The notes beneath the pieces are model-generated. The model did no database searches, was not told the DNA's origin, and saw only the letters and a list, made by a program, of their open reading frames with translations. Source: Bondarzewia mesenterica (Eukaryota; Basidiomycota; Agaricomycetes; Russulales; Bondarzewiaceae). Taken from it: DNA of 20,073 nucleotides. The position numbers and the translations under genes are program-made. The stretch covers positions 1-20,073 of the forward strand of contig SGPL01000587.1 of the NCBI GenBank assembly GCA_004802705.1, given 5' to 3'. The stretch's first letter is position 1. Each line of letters opens with the position of its first letter. Below, piece by piece: positions 9,333 through 19,805 of this stretch.

Positions 9333-10126
9333 ATGGAATCTAGAATTCTATCCCGTGGTGTCTGTGCATTCTGCATTCTGCTCTGTGCCTCGTTCCCTCG
9401 AAACGGGGCATACCCCTGTCTGGCAGGCGATTTATCAATAAGTTTGCTTTGATCACGTAGGCCACCGCTTCAACGCGAATCGTGACTCACAGTACGTTTA
9501 TGCACTAACCATTGCGGGCGTCAACTTCTTCTAACTGACTGCAGTTTTTTTTTCGTATGACAGCAAAAATGCCGGTTTGTTTCCGGGACAAGTCATGTCA
9601 GGCCGAACAGTGAACTACAGAACAGTTCTAGCACAGAACGGACAGCAAAAAGAGCTGTCAGTACACATGAATTATTCTGAAACAGAAGCGTGGAGGGAAA
9701 CATACGACGGTGACAAGTTCTGCGTTGAACTAAGTATGCATTCACTGCCATTTTCCCTAGTAAGCGTTAGGATCCCGCAGTTCTTTGACCCCGGCGAAGG
9801 CTGTTCCCGTTCAAGCGGGACAGCATACCATGACAGCTGTGACGGCTACGACACCAACAAGCTGGTCTTTGGTGAGTGTTCAGAGCATTTCTGTCGCGTA
9901 ACATCCGGAAACTGGAAATAATATGTGTTCGCTGAGATAGCGAACTTTACAATGGGAGTATGTTCCTCAATGCCATCCTACTTCGGCGATGCGTCTCGCT
10001 ATTGTGATCTATGCAGGAACGTGCTGCTCCAAAAGGCGCCTTCTGAGTCACTACTTTGTGAACAACGTTGGTGAGCTGCCTTATCTGCATTACGCGGACA
10101 GCAATCGGCCGTTGAATGAGTTTTAG
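9333..10126 (+). CDS. unresolved coding-like stretch, possible cysteine-rich secreted protein or remnant
   Basis: Not recognised. An ATG at 9333 opens a peptide with a signal-like hydrophobic stretch (CAFCILLCASF) that stops at 9452. Further on, 9545-9871 is open in one frame and encodes a protein-like segment (SYDSKNAGLFPGQ, NYSETEAWRE, DPGEGCSRSS). Well-formed introns flank it: 9492-9544 (GTACGT, CTAAC, TGCAG) and 9872-9940 (GTGAGT, GATAG). A GTATGT donor at 9958 with TGCAG ending at 10016 may bound a third; splicing it gives a stop at 10044-10046. A different frame, ending at TAG 10124-10126, also looks protein-like (GELPYLHYADSNRPLNEF). I could not join the signal-like exon to the rest in frame. 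It may be a decayed gene, a gene with missed exons, or two overlapping remnants. Confidence 0.3.
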
Positions 10127-10420
10127 AGCACTGACAGAATTTAGCAACGAGATGGTTCAATCGTTCGATCCCCATATTTTTGAGTGGAAAATTCTTCCGT
10201 CTCTAACATGCTTCAGCTTATGATACCAGACTCGTAGATTGGGTTATGGCAGCCTGCGACGGGTCACGAACATGGATACAATTGACACATTTACGCCGGG
10301 GCGCGAGTAAGAATTCATGCAAATTCTCGTTCCCAGACGTTGACAGATATTTATTTCTGATACGGCACATCCGCACATCATGCGCACGCAATCTACGTTG
10401 ACGACACATTCCGCCCATCT

Positions 10421-12613
10421 TTATTCGTGACCCTGTTGGATCAACTGCAGAGCACTGCTTGACCTAGGCCTGATGGTGCATAAGAATGCAGCAGGATGAC
10501 TATATTAAAATACAGATCGATGTCAGTCGTCCTTGAACAGATGGTGTTGAACAAGATTGCGCACCTGATCGTCCCAGGATTGAGCTTGACTTCAGGCGTG
10601 ATGATGTTGCCACTCTCATCTTCTGCCTTCGCAATTTCAAAAACACTAAGGATTGATGCGATGGCAATCCAAATGGTGTCCAATGCCATTGCTTTTCCTG
10701 CACATGCACTGGAGAAAGAGATAAGTTTCCAAAGATGACACGGCAAAATAAATATGAATTTACATACCGTCTACCAAAACCAAAAACGCCACTTTCAGAA
10801 GGGTCGGGAAGGCTGGGGTTCTCGACGAATCGCTCCGGCTTGAACGCTTCAGGATCAATATATGTGCTTCCGTCGTGTAAAATTGCCCTGGGCGTGCGGG
10901 TTTGAGTTTATAACTTCATTGAGACAATAATGATCGATTACCATGTGTTGCCAAAAACTGATGCACCCGCAGGGATGTGGAATTCCTTATACTGATCTGC
11001 GTTCACCGCCCGATGCGGAACCGCTGTACGATGCGTAGAGGGTCAGTATTATCCAAAACATCACTGAAAACTAGCGTACCCAAAGGGAGAACTGGAAGCC
11101 AGCGCAGCACTTCTTTCAAGAGCGCATGCACATATGGGAGTCTGTCTTTGTCATTGAACGTGGGTAGGCGCTCTCCCCCAAGAAGGGCATCAAGCTCAGA
11201 TTGTGCGCGCTTTTGAGCTTCAGGGTAAAGAGTCATGGCAAGGATGAACGAGGTCAGAGTAGATACACTCTGTGGGTATTCCGGCCATCAATGACTGCTT
11301 GGATGAAAAGTCGTAATCCTCACTGTATCCGCCCCTAAGATAATTGGATCAGGTCGGACTGGAGAAGACATGAATCAGGATTATACACATACCTGCAGCG
11401 TAGGCTACCGCAGCAGTATCCTTGATCAACTCCTCGCTTAATGCATCAGCAGGAGAAGCATTATTCTGTTCAAGACAAGCAGAGACAAAACACGGTTCTG
11501 CATGGCCCATGCTCTAGACACAGCCATGGAAGTTACTGAACACGTCTTAAGGAGAATCACGTACCACTTTCTCCTTAACCATGTTATATGGAGCGTTGAT
11601 CATGGCTTGCGAAAGCTTACGCCATTCACGCGCCTTTCTCTTGAAACCGGCACCAGGCATCCATTCGGGTACGTATTTAACTTCAGAAGCAATGAGAAGT
11701 TCATGATGAAACCATCCGGATGGAGTGCTCACGTTTCGGGAACAGGTCAACCAGAAAAGCCCCTGGGAGAGCAGCCTCGGAAGTGCTTTTTGAAGCCTCA
11801 TCAACTAGACGCACATAAATGTCATTTACACCTGTGACAGTGTGGCCATATCTGAAGAAAAAATGTTCAAGAAAAAAATATCTGAGTATTCCAGCAACGT
11901 ACTTACACACTCTTCATTATGATATGTGCAGTATAGCTTATCATACGCCAAGGATTCAGCGGATATAGCGCAACAGTCCGACCAACTCACTGTCTGATAT
12001 GCTCCAGATACTTTGCGGGAGAGTGTAGGAGGAGCGTGAGGAGCTCGTGCGAGATGCGGATTTGAATATGTTGGTGCTCGGACACGCTGTGGTTGAAATG
12101 GCTGTGGAAAACACGCCGATGCTCCTTCCAACGGGGACCGTAACGCATGAGCGCAAATGTCCAATCCCAACCCATTCTTTGTGTCCATCAGCAAGTCGAT
12201 ATTAAAGGAGAGGAAAACAGAGAATATATTTACAAGTCGACAATCATTGGCATATCTGGCCTGTCAGAATAGTTTGACCCTCGCTTATCAAAAATGTCAG
12301 ATACTGCCTGAGCAGAGTTCAGAACAATCATGGTATTTCCCAGAACATCCAGAGAGATGATGTCTTCCCCTACATGAGTGCAAGTCAGCTCCCAACCAAA
12401 AGCACAAGATGATGGTAGCAAACCGAGCTCTCTGGACCAATTGCGCGACTTGACATGGACATCATTACTAGCCAAATCAAGGATGTTTCCAATCAGCGGG
12501 AGGCCTCTGGGGCCGGGTGGAAGTGGTAGAGGCGCCCTTGAAAAGCGTTTTCTTAGCCTGAGAACGTAGATGGCGACGAACACCAAGACAGAGGATAACA
12601 GGAAAGCGTCCAT
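10421..12613 (-). CDS. cytochrome P450 monooxygenase, membrane-anchored
   Basis: Predicted ER-anchored haem monooxygenase, 491 aa, likely to hydroxylate an intermediate of the neighbouring terpene pathway (inference from location). Thirteen exons on the minus strand: 12613-12424, 12369-12234, 12176-11991, 11936-11907, 11851-11733, 11680-11565, 11465-11393, 11334-11324, 11269-11080, 11023-10942, 10887-10768, 10708-10565, 10499-10421; every phase agrees and there is no internal stop. An N-terminal hydrophobic anchor (about residues 2-20) is followed by the proline-rich hinge PLPPGPRGLPLIGN. The I-helix motif is AGADT at 283-287, ExxR is E340-R343, the PERF motif reads FKPERF, and the haem ligand is Cys420 in FGFGRRACAG. 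The style resembles fungal P450s often annotated as O-methylsterigmatocystin oxidoreductase-like; no CYP family number is claimed. The 11-nt exon 8 is unusual. Confidence 0.9.
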
Positions 12614-13528
12614 AGCAGCGGAAAAGAAAACGCAGGAACGTCCGACAGCTTTCAGAGTGAAGACACTGAACTTGAGGCCCTGTTATCAAACCAGGACGGA
12701 TAATAATCTGTCTTCCAATAATGCGAGGTGTCAAAAGGATCGGCGTTTGCTTTCGTCGGACGCGAGTTGGCAGGACGTCCGGACCCTTCTTCTCTTCCAG
12801 GCAAAGGAAGCAATCGATGTTTGGATGGGAATATGGAAGCCTGGATTAGAGACGGGTGGTAAGGTACACACCGCAACTAGTCATGCTACGAGTGACTCGA
12901 AGACATTCAATGATATCTTGATATGTACAGCAGTATGTAACTTAGCCAAGGTCGCAAGTTCAAAAACTCGGCAATTGTCAAATTGCGAAGCGAACAGGAT
13001 GCCAGTGTGCGCTGGTGGCATGCGGCGGCGTCAACCAGTCGGCGTCCGACCTCCGACTCACCCCGTGACTAAACACTACTTAGATTTTACGTCTCATATG
13101 TATTGCACTCCCATAAAAAAACTGTCTTGAGTTCTAACATGGACAGGCCGTGACAATCTCAATTTGTTTGAATATTATCTGAATTTTCTAGTAAATATCG
13201 CATTGGAACTAGTAATGGTCGTGGTCGTACTGCTTATCCATGATTAGCTTAGTCATAGTCGCGCTGTTTCTTTGGAGTCCGCGAAAGTCCCGACAAGGTA
13301 GGTACTTATCACTGCAGGGGAGGCTGCGCACCATGAATTGTTTGTACTTGCCTCACGATGTCCTCGCAGCCTCCGAATCATCATCAAGGAAAAATGAGAT
13401 TATATGTCTCGTTTTCTTGTACTATCTTGACCAAAAGCAAATCGTAATCTTAGTAGTAAGTAATGATGTCTCTTCCCATCCATTCACAAAAGGACTCTAT
13501 GTTCGCAACATATTTTCGATGGCCGATT
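12614..13528. other. intergenic region between P450 and GMC oxidoreductase genes
   Basis: The left part is the promoter and leader region of the P450 gene (minus strand); the right part is the 3' flank of the GMC gene. A plus-strand open frame (12570-13130) starts inside the P450 first exon on the opposite strand and shows no family feature. A small inverted repeat, GCAATT/AATTGC, lies at 12971-12986. Nothing else is supported. Confidence 0.5.
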
Positions 13529-16115
13529 TTACAGCAAATTCCAGTCCTCTTTGAAGATGTCCGCTGCCTGTGACCAAAATACGATTCAGCACTGATGATG
13601 GGATTCGAAGTGGGAGACAAGCGCACCTTCTCGGCGATCGCGTACACCGTGGGCTGAATCGCGACTCCGATCGTGAGAGGGATGATACCAGCGTCCACAA
13701 TGCGAACGTTTGCAAGGCCGTGGACCTTCAACCGTGTATCGACGACGCCTGGAGAAACGTTGGCAACATATTCAGTACTATGATCACACCTCACGCGTGG
13801 GTCACCCCAAGAATGAAAGCCTAACCTCCAAGACTCCTGGGTGCCATCGCGGTTGTTCCGAGTGGGTGATTGGTAGTCTGTTCTCAGAAACAAACATGAG
13901 GGGGTGGATATTATTGAGACCCAAGCCATCACGCACTCTAACAACGGACTTCATGAACTTCACCCACTGTTGGTCCGTCGTCACATTCAAGGGGGGTGTC
14001 ACGAATTCGTCGAGGATGTCTCTCATTGGCCCTGCGCCAGCCCACTTGCGGACGAATTGGGAACCACGAAGGAGGACGTCCACATCTACGGCGAGCGTTC
14101 ATCAAACTCTTGTATCAGATGAAGCAATACAGGAGACGGGCCCGTACCCCAAGGGAGCCTCAAAAATTTCGGATCGATCACAGGTGATGCAAACGGATCT
14201 GTGCTATTGATATGCTTGAATGCCATGAAAGATTAGGAAAACAGTTGATCTGTGACGGCAGAGTGATCACTTACAACAGATCCTCGGGAGAATGGATGCT
14301 AAAGAACAGCAATACTGAGTGAAGGGTAGCGATACGTCGAGAAGGTACTGACCAACTGAACAGCAACCGCCGTAAAATACGCCTTGCCGCTCTCCGGCAC
14401 ACTGATGACGCCCCCACTCGGCACCAGCACGAGCTCGACCCAACCTGCTTTACCTCCGTCGACGAGATTTTTGAGGACTTTGTACTGAGCGCGCTGGAGC
14501 GGCGTGAGTGGTATCCGGCTGAGCGATAGATCGAGTTCTTTTCGCATGTCCTCGAACTGGGAAGGCGTAGTAATCGAGCGGAGGGGCAATGGTCCCAAAT
14601 CCGCCGAAGTGTATGTGAAAGCGCCCGTGTGGGTCGTGTTACTGTAGTATACATTTTATCAGTCCATGCCGGATGCGGAAAACATTGGACAGTGGCTTAC
14701 TACAGTGTTGCCTGCTCCGTAGCGAATGTCTTGTTGAATCCAAGCTGGTCTGCTCTTACGTGAGCATGTAGTTGCACAAAGGAAAGTCGAGCAACCCACC
14801 AAGCGTAATGACACCATCCTTGACTTTGAAGTCCGAGAGCGCTACAGGATGATCATTCAAATTCTCGCCTATCTGAGGCAGGTCAAGTGTGACGGATATA
14901 CCCAAGCCATGGAGCAAGGTCTTGTTGCCCACGCCGGACAACTCAAGAATCTGTGGTGTCTTGAGAGAGCCTGCGAGTTTTCTCCATCAGAATGAAATCA
15001 TATCAGAAATGACAGAGTCGACATTCACCCGCAGAAAGGATGACCTCTTTCTTAGCCTCGACTGTGTAAGTTTTGTTCCCTGCACTAAATTCGACACCCA
15101 TGGCCCTCGGCTTCTTTCCCTCCTTGCCCTTTTCCCAAAGCATTTTCGTGACCACCGCGCCCGTCAGGACGACCAAATTCTCCCTTTCCCTGACGTATTG
15201 TCCATAATACGCACTCGCTGCATAGCTTCTCTTACCCGTCACCGGATCAACGCATCGTGCAGTACCGGCCGTCGGGAACCCGGCGCTGTTCCCCGCGTCT
15301 GGATTCGGATTGGGTGTTATGCCGAGGTTGGCGGCGGACTCGACGAGAGGCCGCTCGAGGTCCGAAAGCCAGTTGTTGTAGCTGACGGCAATGGGCCCAT
15401 CGCGCCCGTGTGAAGTGGCTAGTGCTGTAACCTGCGTGGTGTCCTCAGGTAGAAGAGCATTGGAATCTTCGACGGGCGCACTCCAGCGCTCGACGCGATT
15501 GAAGTACGGAACGAGAGCGTCGAAGGTCCAGTTGGGCCCGTTACCGAACGCCGTGCCCCATGCGTCGTATTCTGGGCGGGAGCCTCGTTGCCATACCATG
15601 GAATTGATTGCAGACGACCCGCCCAGAACCTTCCCTCTTCAGAAAAGTAAATGTCTAAAGACTGGGGAGGGTAAGAGCACATACCGAGGATATTGGATGA
15701 CCTCGCCATTCAAGCCCTGCTGAGGGACACTTTCCAGCATCCAGTCATACTTTGGGTTACCGAGCAGAGTACCAATGTCAGCGTTTCCCAAAAGATTCCC
15801 GGCACTCGGGACGTCGATTAGCGGGTCTGACGGGCGGTCCTGGCCCGCTTCGATAACGCCAACGCGCAATGATTCCGCAGAGCAATTTACCACCGATTCG
15901 GTGAGACGCGAGGCGAGCACAAGTCCTGCAGTCCCTCCACCTACGATGATCACATCGAATGGTTTGGATGTAAACGACAAGGGGGTAACTGTTTTGGCCG
16001 ATGGCGAGGCGCTCGCAGCGATAGCTCCAGTTGTCGAAGTAGGCGCGGCAGACACAGCAGACAAGCTGAGAAGAGCCAGAGCGAGACGGTATGGACGGGA
16101 TCGACGGTTGGGCAT
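13529..16115 (-). CDS. secreted GMC oxidoreductase (aryl-alcohol oxidase / choline dehydrogenase-like)
   Basis: Predicted FAD-dependent alcohol oxidase or dehydrogenase, 666 aa, eleven exons on the minus strand: 16115-15685, 15636-15029, 14970-14800, 14749-14701, 14641-14353, 14298-14275, 14214-14148, 14085-13937, 13877-13826, 13748-13627, 13567-13529; all phases agree. Residues 1-23 are a signal peptide (basic start, [13 protein letters not shown]). The FAD-binding Rossmann motif is [11 protein letters not shown] with glycines 59, 61 and 64. Signature 1 is [12 protein letters not shown] (144-155); signature 2 is [15 protein letters not shown] (347-361). The catalytic His is His600 in NHPLGT. 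The second catalytic position, usually His or Asn in a segment like [13 protein letters not shown], reads Ala643 in [13 protein letters not shown], so the active-site pair is incomplete. It lies between two P450 genes and is divergent from the right one. Intact frame; activity uncertain. Confidence 0.9.
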
Positions 16116-16505
16116 GGCGAAAGCGCTGAAGGGCTAATCTCGGAGATTGGGACGCTATATGTGCACTCGAAGCTTGAAGCCTGATCCCCTCCTCACACTT
16201 CCGAAGAGATAGAGATTTAATACATAGTCACTAGGAACGATCAGATCAACAGAAAACGACAGATTCACTTGGCAGGTGAATGTTTGCATATCTTGAGGAG
16301 ACGAAAAGGAGCAGAAAGTGTCCGTCAAGCGACGAAGGCATGCATACGACAGGTTCAAACGCTTGTTCGGGCAGCAGACACAATTGCTCGGGTCCTTCAA
16401 AATTTTGAGCTAGAAGTTTGTACAGAATTCGCAAATTTTGGACGCGACGACGGTTTCGACGCGAACAGTAGTACCAAGATGGATGGAATTCCTGTAGTAC
16501 CTGTG

Positions 16506-16811
16506 TTAGAGGGAATGTAACCACATCTTGAAGAGCTCGAAAGCGGACAATGGCTGAGATGTAGTATTGGAACCAGCCGCTCGGGAGCTCGATTTCACTA
16601 TCTTTTTCAGCTCCGCACCACACTCCGAACGGCTGGTTCCGAGACACATATTGCCTCCTATTGCGCGGAAAAGAAAATGAAATTCCGCCGCGATTTCGAC
16701 TCCGTGCTGCCCAGCCTTGGCAATATCGACTACGAATCGTTGAATATCTGAGCTGCTCAGCAGCTTGAAGGATTCCTCTGCCGCGTCCTCGTCCTTCCTT
16801 TGCAACTTCAT
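16506..16811 (-). CDS. small hypothetical open frame, doubtful
   Basis: Not recognised. An ATG at 16811 opens 101 codons with helix-like, protein-like composition (SSSDIQRFVVDIAKAGQHG). A second, longer minus-strand frame (16246-16860, 204 codons) overlaps it in another phase and looks less natural, being rich in arginine. Either could be a small gene with missed exons, or both could be chance frames in the divergent promoter. Possible introns downstream were too short to join convincingly. Confidence 0.2.
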   Translation of the reverse strand: MKLQRKDEDAAEESFKLLSSSDIQRFVVDIAKAGQHGVEIAAEFHFLFRAIGGNMCLGTSRSECGAELKKIVKSSSRAAGSNTTSQPLSAFELFKMWLHSL

Positions 16812-16959
16812 GCATTCCGAGATGCGTCAACGTGTATTTGACAATACTCGACAAAGACAACGTATCGGGCCAAGATCATTCGGTTGGAAACCGACGAGGA
16901 GTCGTGACACATCGTGTCCGTCTTCCCTGCTCCGAAGCTCATGCATGACGCCCCCGAAG

Positions 16960-16980
16960 CCAATGGGTCGCTATATATAT
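16960..16980 (+). promoter_or_regulatory. CCAAT and TATA elements of second P450 gene
   Basis: CCAAT at 16960-16964 and CTATATATAT at 16971-16980 stand about 80-95 bp before the ATG at 17059. Positions suit a core promoter; the very short gap between the two motifs is unusual, so the CCAAT may be incidental. Confidence 0.4.
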
Positions 16981-17058
16981 CAGGTATCCGACGTGACCAA
17001 GATTTTGCCATCATCTGTCCGACTCTGCTCATTTCTCGTGTTTCTAGCCCGCAGTGCC

Positions 17059-19058
17059 ATGGCCATTCTCTCCAGACCAGTCACCGAGTCGGCATCCCTA
17101 GTTGTCGACCAACTGTTGCATAACAAGTCACTCTCTGTCAGCCTCTTGATTGCTTTGACGGTATTCTGCACAGTGCGGTACATCAGAAGTCCATGGCGCA
17201 AGCTTCCACCAGGACCTAAAGGTCTGCCTCTGATCGGTAATGCACTTCAGCTCGGCTCGAAACAATGGCTCTCCTTCACTGAGTGGAAGAAGACGTACGG
17301 TGAGTATATGCAATCACGCAGCATTGCTCGCTATCAATACTTACACAGATCTAATTAGGCGACGTCGTATACCTCAGTGCCTTGGGACAGCCTATTGTCG
17401 TCCTCAATTCACAAAAGGCCGCAGCAGATCTCCTGGATCGCCGCGCCAGTATCTACTCAGATCGTCCACGAAACATTGTCGCGGGTGATATCCTCACTGG
17501 AGGGCTATTCATTGTGTTTACTCAGCATAATGATGTGTGAGTCTTTTTTGACATCCCCCCCTCGTTTCCTGGGATGACTGATTGTCTGTTGGACTCAGCT
17601 GGAGACGAATGCGTAAAGCTGCCCATGAGGTTTTGCACAAGGGCCTTGTCCGTACCTATCACCACACGCAGGCAGCTGAAGCCTTGCTCCTTACCCACGG
17701 CACCCTCTCTGAGCCTCAGAGATGGGAGAAACATCTCCGCCGCACGGCTGCCTCCATGATTATGTCTGTCATATACGACAGCCCGACGATCGAATCTGAG
17801 TTGGATGTTAATGTCACCTGGATCAACGACATGGTCGCGCGTCTCACTCGTGCTGCATATCCCGGCGCGCACTTCGTCGAATTCATGTAAGTATTCCCCC
17901 TGTATATGGCGTGTCAAGTACTGACGACGTAATAATAGCCCTGCTATGATGTACATTCCAAGCAGGTATATTATGCTCACTATAATTAGCATGGCAAACC
18001 TGCTCATAATTTATCAGGTTCGCAAAGTGGAAGCGCGAAGCTGAAGAATGGTACGCCCGTGACTGTGATAAGTTCGAAAGCCTGTTCGAAGGCGTCCGCG
18101 CTCGCTTAGTCCGTCTTCTCATTCGCACAGCTCTACATCAGCGACTGATGAATCTCCAAACAGGCCAAGGGCGACGAGCGTCCCAGTTTATCCGCGACCC
18201 TCATCAAAGAGCAAGAGCGCCACAACCTTTCCATCCGCGAGAATGCTTGGCTCGCAGCTACCATGTAGTACGTGGAAGCTCATTCCGACATACACATCAC
18301 ACCCTCACACTTATGTTGTCAGTGCTGCCGGTGCCGAAACGACAGCCGGCGTCATGGCCTGGTGGATGCTAGCAATGATAGCCTACCCAGAAGTCCAGAA
18401 ACGCGCTCAAGCCGAGCTTGATGCTGTCGTTGGCCACGACCGCCTTCCCACCTTTGCCGATTTCGAGCACCTGCCCTACATCCGCGCCATGGTCAAAGAG
18501 GCTCTCCGTTGGCGCCCTATCGACCCCGTCGGTCTGCCCCATCGCTTGATGGAAGACGACTGGTATGAAGGCCACTTCATTCCTAAGGGCACCATCGTCA
18601 TCGCAAATGTCTGGCACCTCAATCGTGACCCCGAGATCTACGGAGAAGACGCTGCGCACTTCAACCCGGCACGCCATCTGGACAAGGAAGGCAACGTGGC
18701 ACCCGGTCCGCCGGACACGAAGGAGGAGAGCCATGTCACTTACGGATTCGGGAGGAGGCTTTGCGTTGGACGTCACGTGGCCAACAACTCCCTGTTCATT
18801 GACATCGCGATTATGCTCTGGGCGATGAATATTGAGAGGGAGGTGGATGAGAACGGGAAGCCTACGCCTCTGGATGTCGACGGGTGTATTGAGGACGGAC
18901 TCGTCGTGTGAGTCTCTTTTCTTTCTCAATTTCATCATTTCATTAGTGCTGATATTTTGACCGCAAGGCGTCCTATGCCTTTCAACTGCAAGATCACCCC
19001 CCGATTCCCTGACGCGATGTCCATTTTGGAGCACGAGAAGGAGCTCCTGGGTCATTAA
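17059..19058 (+). CDS. cytochrome P450 monooxygenase, membrane-anchored (second)
   Basis: Predicted ER-anchored haem monooxygenase, 533 aa, a likely second tailoring oxidase of the cluster. Eight exons: 17059-17299, 17359-17536, 17599-17886, 17939-17965, 18018-18108, 18164-18264, 18323-18907, 18968-19058; introns 52-62 nt, phases all agree. The N-terminal membrane segment covers about residues 28-42 (LIALTVFC), then the hinge KLPPGPKGLPLIGN. The I-helix motif is AGAETT (311-316), ExxR is E368-R371 (KEALR), and the haem ligand is Cys456 in YGFGRRLCVG, with Tyr where the consensus starts with Phe. The PERF region reads FNPARHL. It differs strongly from the P450 at 10421-12613 in exon pattern and motifs, so it is not a recent duplicate. 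Start chosen because the ATG immediately precedes the anchor and follows a TATA-like element. Appears intact. Confidence 0.92.
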
Positions 19059-19805
19059 AGCATTCACAGGATTCCTCTGAGGTTCTCATTTTGCATCGAT
19101 ATAGGGTGATGTAATCGCATTGCCTCTTTCTTGTCCTTTCCCTTGCTTGACCATTGCTGTACTTTTTGACACTTGCTAAATACTATCACGTATCTGCACT
19201 TACAGATCCATAAACTTACCGTTCTTAATAAAGGAAGACCAGTTTGAGTAAGAGACCTGTTAACTATGACGCATTTGTAATAGCGCACATTGTCAGCGAA
19301 ACTGGCTACAAGAACAGAAGAAAGCGCGAACTCCGATCAAGACCCCTTGCTGCCAGACATACAGCTCGAGTGACGCGACGCGTTTGCGCACATGAGAATA
19401 TTTCTTCATCACGTGATAAAATATAACGACTTTTTCACAGAACTGTGTTTACTTCGAACGCCACGAGGGGCTACAATCAGGCTCCTACCCACCGCCGCTT
19501 CGAGGTCCAGGGCGATGTGCTAGAGCGGGTAGCAGTATTTTTTTGTACAAAGGACGAAAAAATGTATGAAAAAAATCTAATGACTAAAATCTAATGACAA
19601 CACAGCTTATGTCATAATTTTTCGCCAACACAACCCTGGACCTCTCAGCGGCGGCTGGCACAAAACATATACAAACATGCACCACCCGGAGATTTTGACG
19701 GCCTCAGCCACAACCGCGCCGCCGTAGGAATGATCACATGACTTGCCTGCGATAGACACGACGCGACGCGACATTGTATACTGCCGCAGAGCACACACTT
19801 CAACT
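19059..19805. other. intergenic region before helicase gene
   Basis: It contains the 3' flank of the P450 gene (an AATAAA-like TTAATAAAG at about 19226-19234) and the promoter side of the helicase gene. A palindrome ATCACGTGAT with an E-box core lies at 19408-19417. A 14-bp tandem duplication is at 19572-19598. No gene is seen. Confidence 0.45.
19572..19598 (+). repeat. short tandem duplication
   Basis: AAAATCTAATGAC occurs twice (19572-19584 and 19586-19598) with one base between. It may be replication slippage in AT-rich DNA. Confidence 0.6.

Larger units (their letters stand above)
16116..17058. other. divergent intergenic region between GMC and second P450 genes
   Basis: 943 bp separate the two start codons. 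Near the P450 start there are CCAAT (16960-16964) and a TATA-like run (16971-16980). On the GMC side a TATA-like ACATATAGC lies about 40 bp before its ATG. Two overlapping minus-strand open frames cross the middle (see next entry). Confidence 0.5.
7594..19058. other. putative sesquiterpenoid biosynthetic gene cluster
   Basis: A terpene synthase, two cytochrome P450s and one secreted GMC oxidoreductase lie together with no recognised housekeeping gene between them. Three are on the minus strand and the last P450 is divergent from the GMC gene. Scaffold formation followed by hydroxylation and alcohol oxidation is the usual division of labour in such fungal clusters. No transporter or transcription factor is seen. 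The GMC enzyme carries a signal peptide, so it might act outside the cell or be unrelated to the pathway. Co-regulation is inferred. Confidence 0.6.

Noticed and set aside
12570..13130. Plus-strand open frame of 186 codons
   Set aside because: It begins opposite the P450 first exon and continues through its promoter; no recognisable features.
13710..14210. Plus-strand open frame of 166 codons
   Set aside because: It is antisense to the well-supported GMC gene exons and introns.
18369..19067. Minus-strand open frame of 232 codons
   Set aside because: Mirror frame of the large seventh exon of the second P450, whose motifs are clear on the plus strand.
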